Below, piece after piece: positions 17,370 through 26,900 of a stretch of DNA of 64,000 nucleotides. Position numbers and translations under genes: made by a program. Location: NCBI GenBank assembly GCA_947499635.1, contig CANMPD010000011.1, positions 1-64,000 of the forward strand, in the 5' to 3' direction. The first letter of the stretch is position 1. The number at the start of each line of letters is the position of its first letter. Origin of the DNA: an uncultured Paracoccaceae bacterium (GTDB taxonomy: Bacteria > Pseudomonadota > Alphaproteobacteria > Rhodobacterales > Rhodobacteraceae). Under the pieces are notes generated by a model. It was given only the letters and a program-made list of their open reading frames with translations. It did no database searches and was not told the origin of the DNA.

Positions 17370-18382
17370 GAGCCAGTCTTCTTCCACCGGGCCAGCGCAC
17401 GTTGCAAGGCAATCCGCGTTAAACTGTTCTCATCTTCCTTTGTTTGCGCCCTAACGCCAATGTCGCGGAAGTCAGGGGCTAGGAACGGATTCAAACCATC
17501 CAAGCAATTGAAGTTTCGGCGAGCGTACTGAGCAAAGTGGTTTCGTGTTAGAGTCTCATCACCCACGCGCAAACATGGCCGAATTGATTCCACAACGAAT
17601 TTGAATGCCAAACCCGGCTTGTGTTGCGCCGCATGGAATAGACGCAAACCGAAATCTTGACCCCTAAGGTCATCCGAAACAGCCAGACCAGCTTTTGCTG
17701 CAAGGTACTCTACGATCCCAGGGATGTTTTCCCCGTCCTGAGCCCAGGATAGTTTAGGGATTTCAATGATTTCTTTCCTGCGGTTCACCTCGCCGTTCAA
17801 GGCGACCAGCTCTGTGAGTTCTGGGGTTCCGGCCAACAGCAAATTCACAGGCCATTTGATGCTGTTGAGAAGTGATTTGAGCGTACTCAACGCGGTCAGG
17901 ATTTCGCGCCCTTGATGATTGAAAATCAGATCATGGGTTTCATCAATTATGAGAAACTTGACCCGGCGTTGCCGAAACTGAGTTTCAATCTGATCCCAGA
18001 TGTCAAACTGGTTGCTTCCCTTCGTGTATGGGTGTTCCAGTTCCCCAAGGATCTGCTTTCCAATGTTGAGTACCGTGGTCGTTGAAGGCGCGCGCACTCG
18101 CACAACATCCAAATAACGATCATTTTTATCTGACCTGATTTCGGGAACGAACTTCGTTAGTCGTTTTGTCATTTGAGTTTTGCCGCTGCCCGGTGGGCCC
18201 GTCAGTATGATCGCAGTGCACTCGGAGTCATTCCCTTCCTTGAGGTCGGCAACACGCTGGGAGTGTAAATCTAAGAACTGTTCCCGAAGCTGCAGATAGG
18301 TCGGTGTTTCAACGAAAACCGTCTTCAGTTTGGCGATTGTATCTGCTGTCTCTTGAATGGTTTTGGGGTCACGTTCAGTCAT
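17366..18382 (-). CDS. tniB: TniB/TnsC-type AAA+ ATPase of element 1
   Basis: 338 residues from the ATG at 18382, chosen because it overlaps the tnsB stop (18375) by 8 bp exactly as in element 2. Walker A is ILTGPPGSGKTQM and Walker B is FLIIDETHDLI, with a sensor-like LLLAGTPEL segment. TnsC/TniB polymerises on target DNA, links the target-selecting TniQ to the TnsA/TnsB transposase, and mediates target immunity. It has the same length as its counterpart in element 2 although the sequences are clearly diverged. Confidence 0.9.
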   Translation of the reverse strand: MTERDPKTIQETADTIAKLKTVFVETPTYLQLREQFLDLHSQRVADLKEGNDSECTAIILTGPPGSGKTQMTKRLTKFVPEIRSDKNDRYLDVVRVRAPSTTTVLNIGKQILGELEHPYTKGSNQFDIWDQIETQFRQRRVKFLIIDETHDLIFNHQGREILTALSTLKSLLNSIKWPVNLLLAGTPELTELVALNGEVNRRKEIIEIPKLSWAQDGENIPGIVEYLAAKAGLAVSDDLRGQDFGLRLFHAAQHKPGLAFKFVVESIRPCLRVGDETLTRNHFAQYARRNFNCLDGLNPFLAPDFRDIGVRAQTKEDENSLTRIALQRALARWKKTGS

Positions 18383-20567
18383 CTGCAATACCCCACCCTT
18401 TACCGGATTTTGGTGGCTTTGAGATTTCTTCCGTGCCCAGGTCAGGTGTTCTGAGCGGCGTTACATCGTCGGCAGGAAGAGCGATCGGTTCAATAACGTC
18501 AGACAACAGTCCAGTATCTCCTGGAACAGATGGTGTGTCCTTGTCTCCTCTTTGAATGCTGAAGCCGTAAAACACGGATTTTTTGTCATATTCGATGTCA
18601 TCGGAAGAAGTTTCCTCCATGCCGAATCCTGCACGTCGCCTTCCAAAGTCATCCATATCCTGTATTTTACGAATGCCACGCCGGACAACCGGTAGACTTA
18701 GTTCGGATTCAGCACGATTGCTTTGAACAAGTTCTTTGAATTCACGCTTCCAGTCTTCATATGGGATGTTCTCAAAACCAGGTGTGGCGCAAATTGCGAG
18801 GTAAGGCTTCTTTTCGTACCAAACCGTTACATGGCCCAAATCAGCCGGATCGATGCGTATCTCAACTTCTGCATCCGCGACATCTAGCGAAATTTGTTTA
18901 AGTTTGTCACAATAGTAGTCAAGCGCCGCAAACCTTACCTGGCCACCCGAGACCTTGCACTTTGTTGGAATTCCGACGACAGCAGTACGCGTCAGATGTG
19001 GCACTTCGGCAGGGTACCCAAACTCCTCACACAACTTCTTCCAAGTATTTGCTGGGGTAGCGCCATTGAGACCAGAGTGAGGAGAATTATGGTATACGTC
19101 CGCGATGAAAATCGCCATTGCACCGGTTAATTCATCATCCGTGAGAACGGCTTCACTCTTCGGATCCGCATTGCCTTTCTCGACTACGTTGGAATGTGTC
19201 CTTGCGGAAAGAAGTGGCATGAATCCAGTTGTGAAAGAGTTAAATATACGTTCCACGTATGGCCGATAAATTGGAAGGCCGCCCACCTCGGTTCGAAGAT
19301 TACTCCCCAGGTCCTCGACCGCTCGCCGAAATCGAGCAGCAACAAACGGCGGGCCGTTGTCGCAAACGATCATTCCGGGCCGCCCATAAAAATCCCATCT
19401 ACTTTCTGCGCCGTATGATTGAGCAAATTCTGTCTTGTCCCGCAGGATTTGGTCCAACACGGCTATTGAATTGGAAGAGTGTGGTCTGGCCGAAACCTTA
19501 ACCCCAAGGACAACGCGGGTCGCACAATCAATCGCAAGCGTAATGGTCCGCCTTTCTCTGGGAACCTTGGCTAGTTGGTCTTTGGTAAGGACATTTGCCA
19601 AGCCGGTCTTAACAGCGAGAGTAAACACATCGCCTTCCCAGTCATCGATTTCCACTCTTTGGAGCGGATAAAGCACGTCAAAGCCATCCTCGCGAAGTCC
19701 GAAATCCAAATTTGCTACTTCAGGTCCATAGGCTTTAACGGACCTGTGGTACGGTGATATCTTCTTCACGTACTTGGGAATGGTCCAATAGCTTGGAACG
19801 ACCAACAGACTTTCACCTTCTGCAGCACGGCGGTCATTCTCATAGGCGAACTCGTCAAGTACCAAATTAGCCACCTTAAACGGCTTTGCCCGCTTAGCGT
19901 TTAGGTGCTTCATGATCATTTGGTTCATGAATTGGTAGGTTTCTTGTGGAAATCGAAGCGTTCGGTTGCCGCAGTTCTCGGTTAATGGACGCAAAGCCTT
20001 TGCGGAACCTTCATTGCAGCGGTACGCTTTCAGCAAATCTCGAAACCTACGAGGTCCAGGTATCTCAAAATTCCATGGATTTGGATTGGCTGTGCAATCC
20101 TTATCTCGGGCTTCCGGCTTATGCGCACCGCCGCGTTTTTTGCGTCCATCCGGAATCTTGTCACGCATCTCTAACAGTGCGTGCTTTTCAATTTGTTGTA
20201 GCGTTTCCTTTATTGCCGGGTCAGTGATCTTTGTGCGCCGTGCATCATATTCCACCATGAACAAGCGGCAGAGCGATTGGTACCATAGCCCCGTTTCTCC
20301 AGAATACTCACTCGCTGTCAGCAGCAAAGCGTCGCGCCCGGAGGCGCGAAGCTCTTCTCGTTCTGGTGCGAAGTGGTCTGGTATCAAATTCCAGTCGGCG
20401 GATTGCATGAACTTCGCGATTTCAGCATATGTCAAAAACACTTTCACATTTGCGAGGTCCAAACGGATGAACTCGCCACCCAGGTCATTTTTGCGATGCA
20501 ACCTGTATTCAATCCCATTGAAGATATAGAGATCAAGCATCCGGAGAAAAATCTTGCGAGCCGTCAT
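18375..20567 (-). CDS. tniA: TniA/TnsB-type DDE transposase of element 1
   Basis: 730 residues from the ATG at 20567, which overlaps the tnsA stop (ATGA). The integrase-core acidic residues are in VEIDDWEGDV (about 310), MIVCDNGPPF (about 405) and YRPYVERIFN (about 440), in proper D-D-E order. An N-terminal helical DNA-binding region precedes them and a Mu-transposase-like C-terminal barrel follows (VPHLTRTAVVGIPTKCKV). It binds the element ends and joins 3' ends to the target with a 5-bp stagger, in agreement with the observed duplication. Confidence 0.92.
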   Translation of the reverse strand: MTARKIFLRMLDLYIFNGIEYRLHRKNDLGGEFIRLDLANVKVFLTYAEIAKFMQSADWNLIPDHFAPEREELRASGRDALLLTASEYSGETGLWYQSLCRLFMVEYDARRTKITDPAIKETLQQIEKHALLEMRDKIPDGRKKRGGAHKPEARDKDCTANPNPWNFEIPGPRRFRDLLKAYRCNEGSAKALRPLTENCGNRTLRFPQETYQFMNQMIMKHLNAKRAKPFKVANLVLDEFAYENDRRAAEGESLLVVPSYWTIPKYVKKISPYHRSVKAYGPEVANLDFGLREDGFDVLYPLQRVEIDDWEGDVFTLAVKTGLANVLTKDQLAKVPRERRTITLAIDCATRVVLGVKVSARPHSSNSIAVLDQILRDKTEFAQSYGAESRWDFYGRPGMIVCDNGPPFVAARFRRAVEDLGSNLRTEVGGLPIYRPYVERIFNSFTTGFMPLLSARTHSNVVEKGNADPKSEAVLTDDELTGAMAIFIADVYHNSPHSGLNGATPANTWKKLCEEFGYPAEVPHLTRTAVVGIPTKCKVSGGQVRFAALDYYCDKLKQISLDVADAEVEIRIDPADLGHVTVWYEKKPYLAICATPGFENIPYEDWKREFKELVQSNRAESELSLPVVRRGIRKIQDMDDFGRRRAGFGMEETSSDDIEYDKKSVFYGFSIQRGDKDTPSVPGDTGLLSDVIEPIALPADDVTPLRTPDLGTEEISKPPKSGKGWGIADD

Positions 20568-21268
20568 GAGCAAGCCAACCGAACTTGGCTAGACGAACAA
20601 ATACGCCCCGGAGAAACTAGTTGTAGCATGCCTCCAAATAACTGTCGGACAACGGCTCGGAACATTGCTCCACCGTGCCCACTTAAGGCCACGATGCTTG
20701 CTATTGTCATGGTACCAATGAGATCTTCTGAAATTGACAACAAGCGTTTGTCAGCTTCGGGATCCTGATCTTTGGAAAAATCGACGAACATTGCAGCGTT
20801 AAAAATCTGCACACGTGTAAAGGACCGGTCCGTGACTAAACACACTCTGTCTGCAAAAGATGACGGCATTTGACCCGCAATAACAGACAGTGTTTCTCGG
20901 AAGTCCGAATTTATGACACGGTCAAATGGCTTGACTGCAACCGCTGTCTTCTTGCCGTCGCTGTGTTCCAACAGCAGGTCAAACGTATGGTGACGTTTCT
21001 TACCCCGCTTATCGATGAAAGAGATGCGTTCGGGCTGCGGAATGACCGACACAATGTCTGGGCTCGCCAATGCCAACTGCGAGGTAAAGAATTCCGGGCC
21101 GCTCTCTGACACCAACCTACGAAGATGCTCATCACTTGGCATATATGCCGTATGATACACTCGGGCGCTCTTCTTGGACCTAGCCGGGGGCATTCTTGAT
21201 GCCAAACATTCCAGAGGTGGCTGATAGATAGGTTCTTGGCTTGTGGATTGCTCGATGGGTGACTGCAT
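20564..21268 (-). CDS. tnsA: TnsA-like endonuclease of element 1
   Basis: 234 residues from the ATG at 21268, chosen because AAAGGCGG lies a few bases upstream; the open frame extends 30 codons further without similarity. The N-terminal part has ESGPEFFTSQLALASPDIV and VIPQPERISF, then HHTFDLLLEHSDGKKTAVAV followed by KPFD. The Asp of TFD and the Lys of VAVK fit the catalytic D and K of the TnsA restriction-enzyme-like fold; the usual Gln two before Lys is Ala. TnsA cuts the 5' strands so that the element moves by cut and paste. Its presence separates this element from the Tn5053/Tn402 group, which lacks TnsA. Confidence 0.82.
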   Translation of the reverse strand: MQSPIEQSTSQEPIYQPPLECLASRMPPARSKKSARVYHTAYMPSDEHLRRLVSESGPEFFTSQLALASPDIVSVIPQPERISFIDKRGKKRHHTFDLLLEHSDGKKTAVAVKPFDRVINSDFRETLSVIAGQMPSSFADRVCLVTDRSFTRVQIFNAAMFVDFSKDQDPEADKRLLSISEDLIGTMTIASIVALSGHGGAMFRAVVRQLFGGMLQLVSPGRICSSSQVRLACS

Positions 21269-21440
21269 TTTGTTGCCGCCTTTTTGCTGTAGTTGAGCGC
21301 ATCGCGACCCAACGCTGGCCGCGAAGCACTTGACTTTTTTCGCTAAAAGAAGGAACAACGACTCAGCTTAGAGGGACTTGTTCCTTCAAAAATGGGGAAG
21401 ACCTAGCGTACCAGCGCTAGGTTTTCTTCGTTTTCGGGAA

Positions 21441-21671
21441 CTACATTTCCTTAACCTCCAGATATCTTTCTGGGAAGAGTGCCTCGGGGCTCGTCTCCAA
21501 GATTGCCGCCAAGTGGGATTGGATCTTGTGACTTCGCCTAAATCCTTGCGACACAAGAGTGACCGACGTTGGCGAGATTTCCAAAAATTCTGCCGCCTTC
21601 GCCAATGAGCTGCCTCGCTTACGTAAGGAGCATTTTAGATTTTCATGTCGCTCTAGGTCTGGTGTCAGCAT
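21441..21671 (-). CDS. Ner-like HTH regulator of the element 1 tns operon
   Basis: 76 residues from the ATG at 21671 (a TTG three codons earlier is also possible). The sequence ENLKCSLRKRGSSLAKAAEF, then ETSPEALFPERY, fits the Ner/Nlp family, whose Mu member represses early phage transcription; the P-x-x-(L/I)-(F/W)-P-x-R-Y ending is the hallmark. It is the first gene in the direction of the tns operon, about 170 bp before tnsA, so it probably represses transposition. Two palindromes lie just upstream of its start. Element 2 has an equivalent gene at the same place. Confidence 0.75.
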   Translation of the reverse strand: MLTPDLERHENLKCSLRKRGSSLAKAAEFLEISPTSVTLVSQGFRRSHKIQSHLAAILETSPEALFPERYLEVKEM

Positions 21672-21676
21672 TGGAT

Positions 21677-21727
21677 CCAAATTAGCTAATAATTTGGACT
21701 AACTTTAAGGAACGGTGACCTTAAAGT
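21677..21727. promoter_or_regulatory. Double palindrome upstream of the Ner-like gene
   Basis: Two perfect inverted repeats stand side by side: CCAAATTA (21677-21684) with TAATTTGG (21690-21697), spacer 5, and ACTTTAAGG (21702-21710) with CCTTAAAGT (21719-21727), spacer 8. The first lies 5 bp upstream of the start codon of the Ner-like gene, so a protein bound there would block initiation. They are candidate autoregulatory operators. Confidence 0.5.
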
Positions 21728-22148
21728 CAAAACTATTATATTGCAATATCAATGACTTAATTCACAGTCAGTAATAGATTCGATATTTAACTTAGGAGCG
21801 CATGTGAGAGCCACCTGATCGGCGTATTGTTCCGCACGCCAACCGGTGCGGATTGTGTGAATTCGCTGCTCCGCAGCGAGAATTTTCAACGCTTGCGAAA
21901 GCGGACACTTGGCACGACGAGCCGAGGGAAGTCCTGTTTTGGGGCAGTTCTTCAGGAAAGCGGACATTTTCTGCGTTGAAACATAGCCGATCACCAGGTT
22001 CTTATAAGCAGTCATTCCGATCCAATGGTCGCGTCAGAACACCATGCTGACCAGACGGCGACTTCGTAGTTGCGACGATCCTAAGGTCTAAATGTGCCCT
22101 CGCGATAATCGAGCACCGCATGTCCCAAAAATTCTCGGTCCGAAGGGT
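21728..22148. other. Region without a supported gene
   Basis: This AT-rich stretch between the divergent-facing regulatory region and the broken STAND gene has only short open frames without family patterns, including an 88-codon minus-strand frame at 21749-22015 that I do not believe. It probably holds the promoter of the Ner-tns operon at its left edge and worn-out sequence in the remainder. Confidence 0.45.
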
Positions 22149-23952
22149 TTAATGTAAAGCAAAAGTCTCTTTCTTCCTGGCAGTTTTGGCTTCGTCAACA
22201 GTACTCGCGATGACCTTTAGATTGGTACGCAGATCTACACCGGCAGTTCTCAATTGCTGAACACCGTCGTTTGTAAGTCGTACAAACTGCCCGTTTCCAT
22301 ACATCTCGGCCTCATAGGAAGGCTGATGGCTGAAAGTTCCGTCGACCCAAGCGATTGTTTCGCAGACTAATTTGCCCTTATTGTCAAAAAGCTCCAGAGG
22401 GCGTTCCGGGTTTCTTGTCCAGCCTAGCCGCTGAGCCATATAGGGGCATAATGTCATCGTCTCGTCCCGCATACTTCCAAACATAGTGCCTGGGACTCAG
22501 CACACTAGTGCGCTGTCCTTTTCGTCGTACAGCGGCTGAGGCTCGTCTCGAGAAAACAATTTTGGTGAACCCTCTAAACCAGCTTCGATATTGGCCAAGA
22601 TCGGCAGGCGAAGTTTGTCTATTGACGATGTCACTCGAGAGGCACTCAGCGAAAAATGTGTTTCCTCTGCCAAAATATAACCGGCATTTGAGAAGCTTGA
22701 TGTCATTAGTTGGCTGGGATCGTTTACCCACGTTTCACTATCGACGCCGCCGTACTCTTTTACTGGCATTTGCGGCCAATCGAGCCAATCCGGTCTTGGA
22801 TGAGGCTCTGGCAACAAAATGGTGCTTGGGCCACCAATTTCTTCCCAGATTAGTGGTATCACTCTTGAATCGATAGCGCCTGACGTCGACAATTCATCTA
22901 TCAGTTTTCCGACGGCTCTGAGCGCTGCGTTGGCCATTGGCCGCCTATAGGGGAACGCCAGATCGAGGGAGCGCAATTTGGAGAGCATTTGCTTTTCTAC
23001 GTCCGGACCGAATGCAGATTTGCCACCTTCTTCGGTCATAAATATGGCACACCTTCGGCGCAGCAGTTCTAAAGGGATGCCCGAAGCTTTGTGCACAAGG
23101 TTCAGTTGGAATTGGAGCACTGAAGTCCACGTCCAAGGGTCGTCAGACCACATTGCCCGCCCATCTGATAGCAAACCAGGAGGCGGGTCAAAATTCGACG
23201 CCTGCGAACCACCCAAAGGCTGCAAACTATAGAATGCAGGGAGATCTGTTTGCGGCGCTTCCGGGATTTCTTCACCCAGTTCGTAGGATCCTTTTTGATA
23301 ACGCCGTAGTAACGTAGTCCGATTTAGCAAGCAGATCTCTGGCCTCATCGACTAGGGATTTCCTCAGCTGATGTTGATCAGCTAGACGTGAAGCTAATGC
23401 AGCTGCTTCTCTATTTCCGTCGAGGAGAGGATGCAGAAACTCAAAAACTTTTTCGAGCACTTCAGGATCACTAGCGATGCTTGCAACGTCTGCCACAGCC
23501 TCACGCGCATGTAGAGTGACTTCTGGGCAGCCCAAGCTGAAGCTTTGTGCTATAAGGAAGGCAAGAAGGTGGGATGCATTGTCTACGGCTGCGTTCTTCG
23601 AAACAGGCGCTGCCAATTGGAATTCTCTATAGTTTTCTAAGTGATTTTGGGTTTCATTCCAATATTCGAAAGTTGGAATTTCATTGGAAACCAACTCCAA
23701 TACCTCATCCAAATTGATGAACAGTGATCCCGCATCTGTTGCCCCTCGCGCGAGCTCGCTTGTGAGCGCGTCAAAGGCAATATCCGCCGCACTCTCAGGA
23801 GAAAACTCTGCAATCAGCCGTTGCACTTCTAGCTTCTCGCCCCCCATGAAGCTTGACCAGTGACCAGTGACCAGTGACCAGTGACCAGTGACCGTTGACA
23901 GATGCTTGCCTGGCCTTTTCCAAGTATGTTTCAGCCAGAGGGCGCTTGCCAC
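22149..23952 (-). pseudogene. C-terminal part of the broken nuclease-STAND protein
   Basis: Three pieces continue the STAND protein encoded at 23795-28165. The first (to 23272) starts after the heptamer repeat and reads GGEKLEVQRLIAEFSPESAA and onward as a helical domain. The second (22497-23348, 283 codons) is in another frame; a shift of one deleted or two inserted bases near 23300 would join them (around a TTLLRRYQKGSYELGEEIP segment). The third (22149-22484) is in the same frame as the second but separated by a TGA at 22497-22499; it reads LGWTRNPERPLELFDNKGKL and AWVDGTFSH. Together with the N-terminal piece the original protein would be about 2000 residues. Confidence 0.65.
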
Positions 23953-26900
23953 AAGTCATAAAGTACCGTGCGACAGCAACCATACACTTAGCACTTGCTT
24001 CAATTTGAGGCCGCTCTTCAAGAAATCCAAGAATCTCGGGCTCCTTCGCCTCAGAGATCAGCGTTTCCGCAGCTTTCGCATAGCTGTAGTCGACGCCACC
24101 ACCGTAGGCGCTTTTGCCGTCACCGTAGGCAATGAGCTCGCTCAGGGAGTCGACATTTATTTCGCTTGAATATCCTTTTTCGCTGTTACTTTTTCGAGGT
24201 TTCCCATGCGTTATTTGTCGCAACTCTCTGGCCATCTGAGCCGCTTTCTGAAGCGACGGTTTCACTGCGTCGTGCATCTCGGGCGCATGCTCAACAACGG
24301 CTTCAAGAATGAGCTCGCGTTTTGACGGCGGGCACCAACGTTCAACGCTTTGAATGAGCACATCAATGGGTTGGGCTCGTTCCTGTTCGGACAAAAGCGG
24401 TAACGCAGTTTCAAGTAGGCGCGGTAACCCGTCTTCAGCGAATGGCACAATCAATCGTGCGCTCGCGACTATGGCCAGCGGAGCGAGCGCTGGATCTCCT
24501 TTCACAACAGATACTAAGGCGGCTTCGAGAATTCCTGCCCAAGTGACTAGATCGCTATCTAAGAGCCTTGATACGATTCCAGCAGTCACCGAAGGACTAA
24601 ACGAAAGTTCTTCAACAAGGCACCGATAGACCCTGTAAGCGGTACCCTTGCCTTCGGTTTTTTGCATGCCAAGGAGAAATTGCGCAAAAGAAAGCACCCC
24701 ATTTTCCATAACTTCGGGGCACTCATCGCATGCTTTCCTGTAGACCCACTTCCAGTAATCGTATTGTGGTTCTTTCTTGGCCCGCAACCAGTACCCAAAG
24801 GTCTGGTCATGCATCGCGCTCAGACTGCCTTTCGCGAGATCAGTTCGGCCAATACCACAGTATGCGCGTGCTACAGAAACGAAGAATTCTGCTGCTTCAT
24901 GCGGCGTGTGAAAAAATTGCTCAGTATCTTCTACAGCCCTAATTCTATCCGTCGCTTGATCTGCATGACTGTCAATTTTGAAGGTGTTGGTAGCGAAAGC
25001 TAGTCGAAACCCATATGAGCCTGAAAAATTGCTGGCGCCATCATCCATGAGATTATCGATCAAAGATACAATGGCCTTCAGACACTCCTCTCCAGCATCG
25101 AAGGCGGCTTTCAGTACCTGATTTGCTATAATTGGAAGTGAAGCGAAGTACTTGTGGCCATCAAAATCCCCACGATCAGGCTTTGCTGAAGAAAAGTACA
25201 AGACGATCGTTCGGAGCTCGTTGGAGGTGACACCCGGAGTTTGCTGATCGGCTAATCCTCGCAACCGCCCCAACCGTCTCAAATTTGCATGCGCATTGGC
25301 CAGAAGCTTACTGTGCTCGAGCCGTTCTCTGCGAGGTTCTTCGGGCAACGCCATATCCAGTGAAGCGGCCAGGCGCTCTGTCTCGATTATCGCCATAGCA
25401 AGCTGCCGCATATCATGGCTCATGGCTTCTCGGTCTAGGCGGGGAACGATCAGACTTGCCGTCATCTCTTTTGCAAAACCTGTATCACCAAGCTTCAGCG
25501 CAAGTTGGGCTGCAGCTCGCCGCCAAGATTGATGCGCTGTGCTTAGTGTGCCGGAATTTTTCGCGAAAGTCAGCCGCTCCAGAGCCTGTGCAGTGTCACC
25601 AGATGCAAGTGATCGTTCCGCCGCATGAACAGCCAAAGTGGCGGATTCTTCATCGCTAAGCCCTAGGTGAGACTGCAAGCTGGCCAAGTCGTTGTCAGTG
25701 CCGTCACCTAGTATGCCCAACGCGAGATGAAATTTTAACCGTCCAGAAGCCCAAGAATTGTCTTCGTCATCCTCAGCTCTGTGAGCGGGACGACGAATGA
25801 CAAGGCCTTCTACGAGGCCGAGCAGCTTATCTACCGGCCTGAAACGGTGAGCACGCTCGATCCAGCCTTCTGCAAGATCCATTTGCTGATGGGGATCAAA
25901 GCCATCTTCGCCGTAAAATAGTTCTAGAGGCTCATTGGCCTCGAATAGTTGTCGAGCAATTTCGCGTTGTCCTGTGTCCCAAAAGTAGTCGACTAAGTGG
26001 AGCCAACCCTCGCTTGTATCGCCTGTTGCCAAGGCGTGATCGAAGGCTCGATCCGGTTCTTCCAGATCTTGCAGCAAATCGACGAAATCGATCTCGCTAA
26101 CTGCTTCGAAGCGATAGCTCACTTCCTTATGGATCAGTAGAGTTCTAAGCAGGGAAACTCGGTTTTTCGTTTCATGAACAGCGCCGAAGACAAGGCGTAG
26201 ATCTGTGTAGACCTCTTCTTCAGGGCGCAGTGCCCTAATTGAGTTTCTAAAATACGCCGCTTCACCCAGTTTGACCACATCATGATATTTGCGCGCGCGA
26301 AACAGATATCTAAGCCTGTACCAGTGTTGGGTATCATCCGGCGGTGCATGGTCGGCGATTGACGCGAGCTTTGTTTGAAACTCCACGTCTAAGGCTTCGT
26401 CGAATCTTCCAAAACGGATCGCGGTAGCTCGAGAGACAAACAGTCGGAAGCTATTGTGGAAAATCGCTATTCGATTGCCATCCGAGCGCTTAAGTAGAAA
26501 ACCAGCATAGCGAAGAACAAGTTCAACGGTTTGATCACTTGTAACACTTGCAAGCTGCTCACAAGATAGGTTTGCCTCCGCTCGTGCCAGTAGAGCCAGC
26601 GCAGGTTTTGCGTCTGCCGCTTGCTCGATCTTTTGCCAAACACGTTCGTAAATTTGTTCGATGCTCTGCCCGAGACCATCCTGTCCCAATATCCGTTTCG
26701 CATCTTCTTTAGTATCTACCGAGTTCAATGCCTCGACATAGTACCGTGCTGACAATGGATGCCCATCGCAGCAGTCGTACAAACTTGATCGATCTACAAA
26801 ACTCGGTAGTTCTGCCTTATCGGCGAGTTCCGCTATCGCTCTCCTTGTGAGTGGCTCAATAGTGATCGTTCGGCGCTCTTGGCACAATTGTTGGAGGATT

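Noticed and set aside
15534-21268. Tn5053/Tn402-type transposon.
   Set aside because: Those lack TnsA; here a TnsA-like nuclease precedes tnsB in both operons, and the target is a gene end instead of a resolution site.
21749-22015. 88-codon minus-strand frame.
   Set aside because: No ribosome-binding signal, no family pattern and odd composition.
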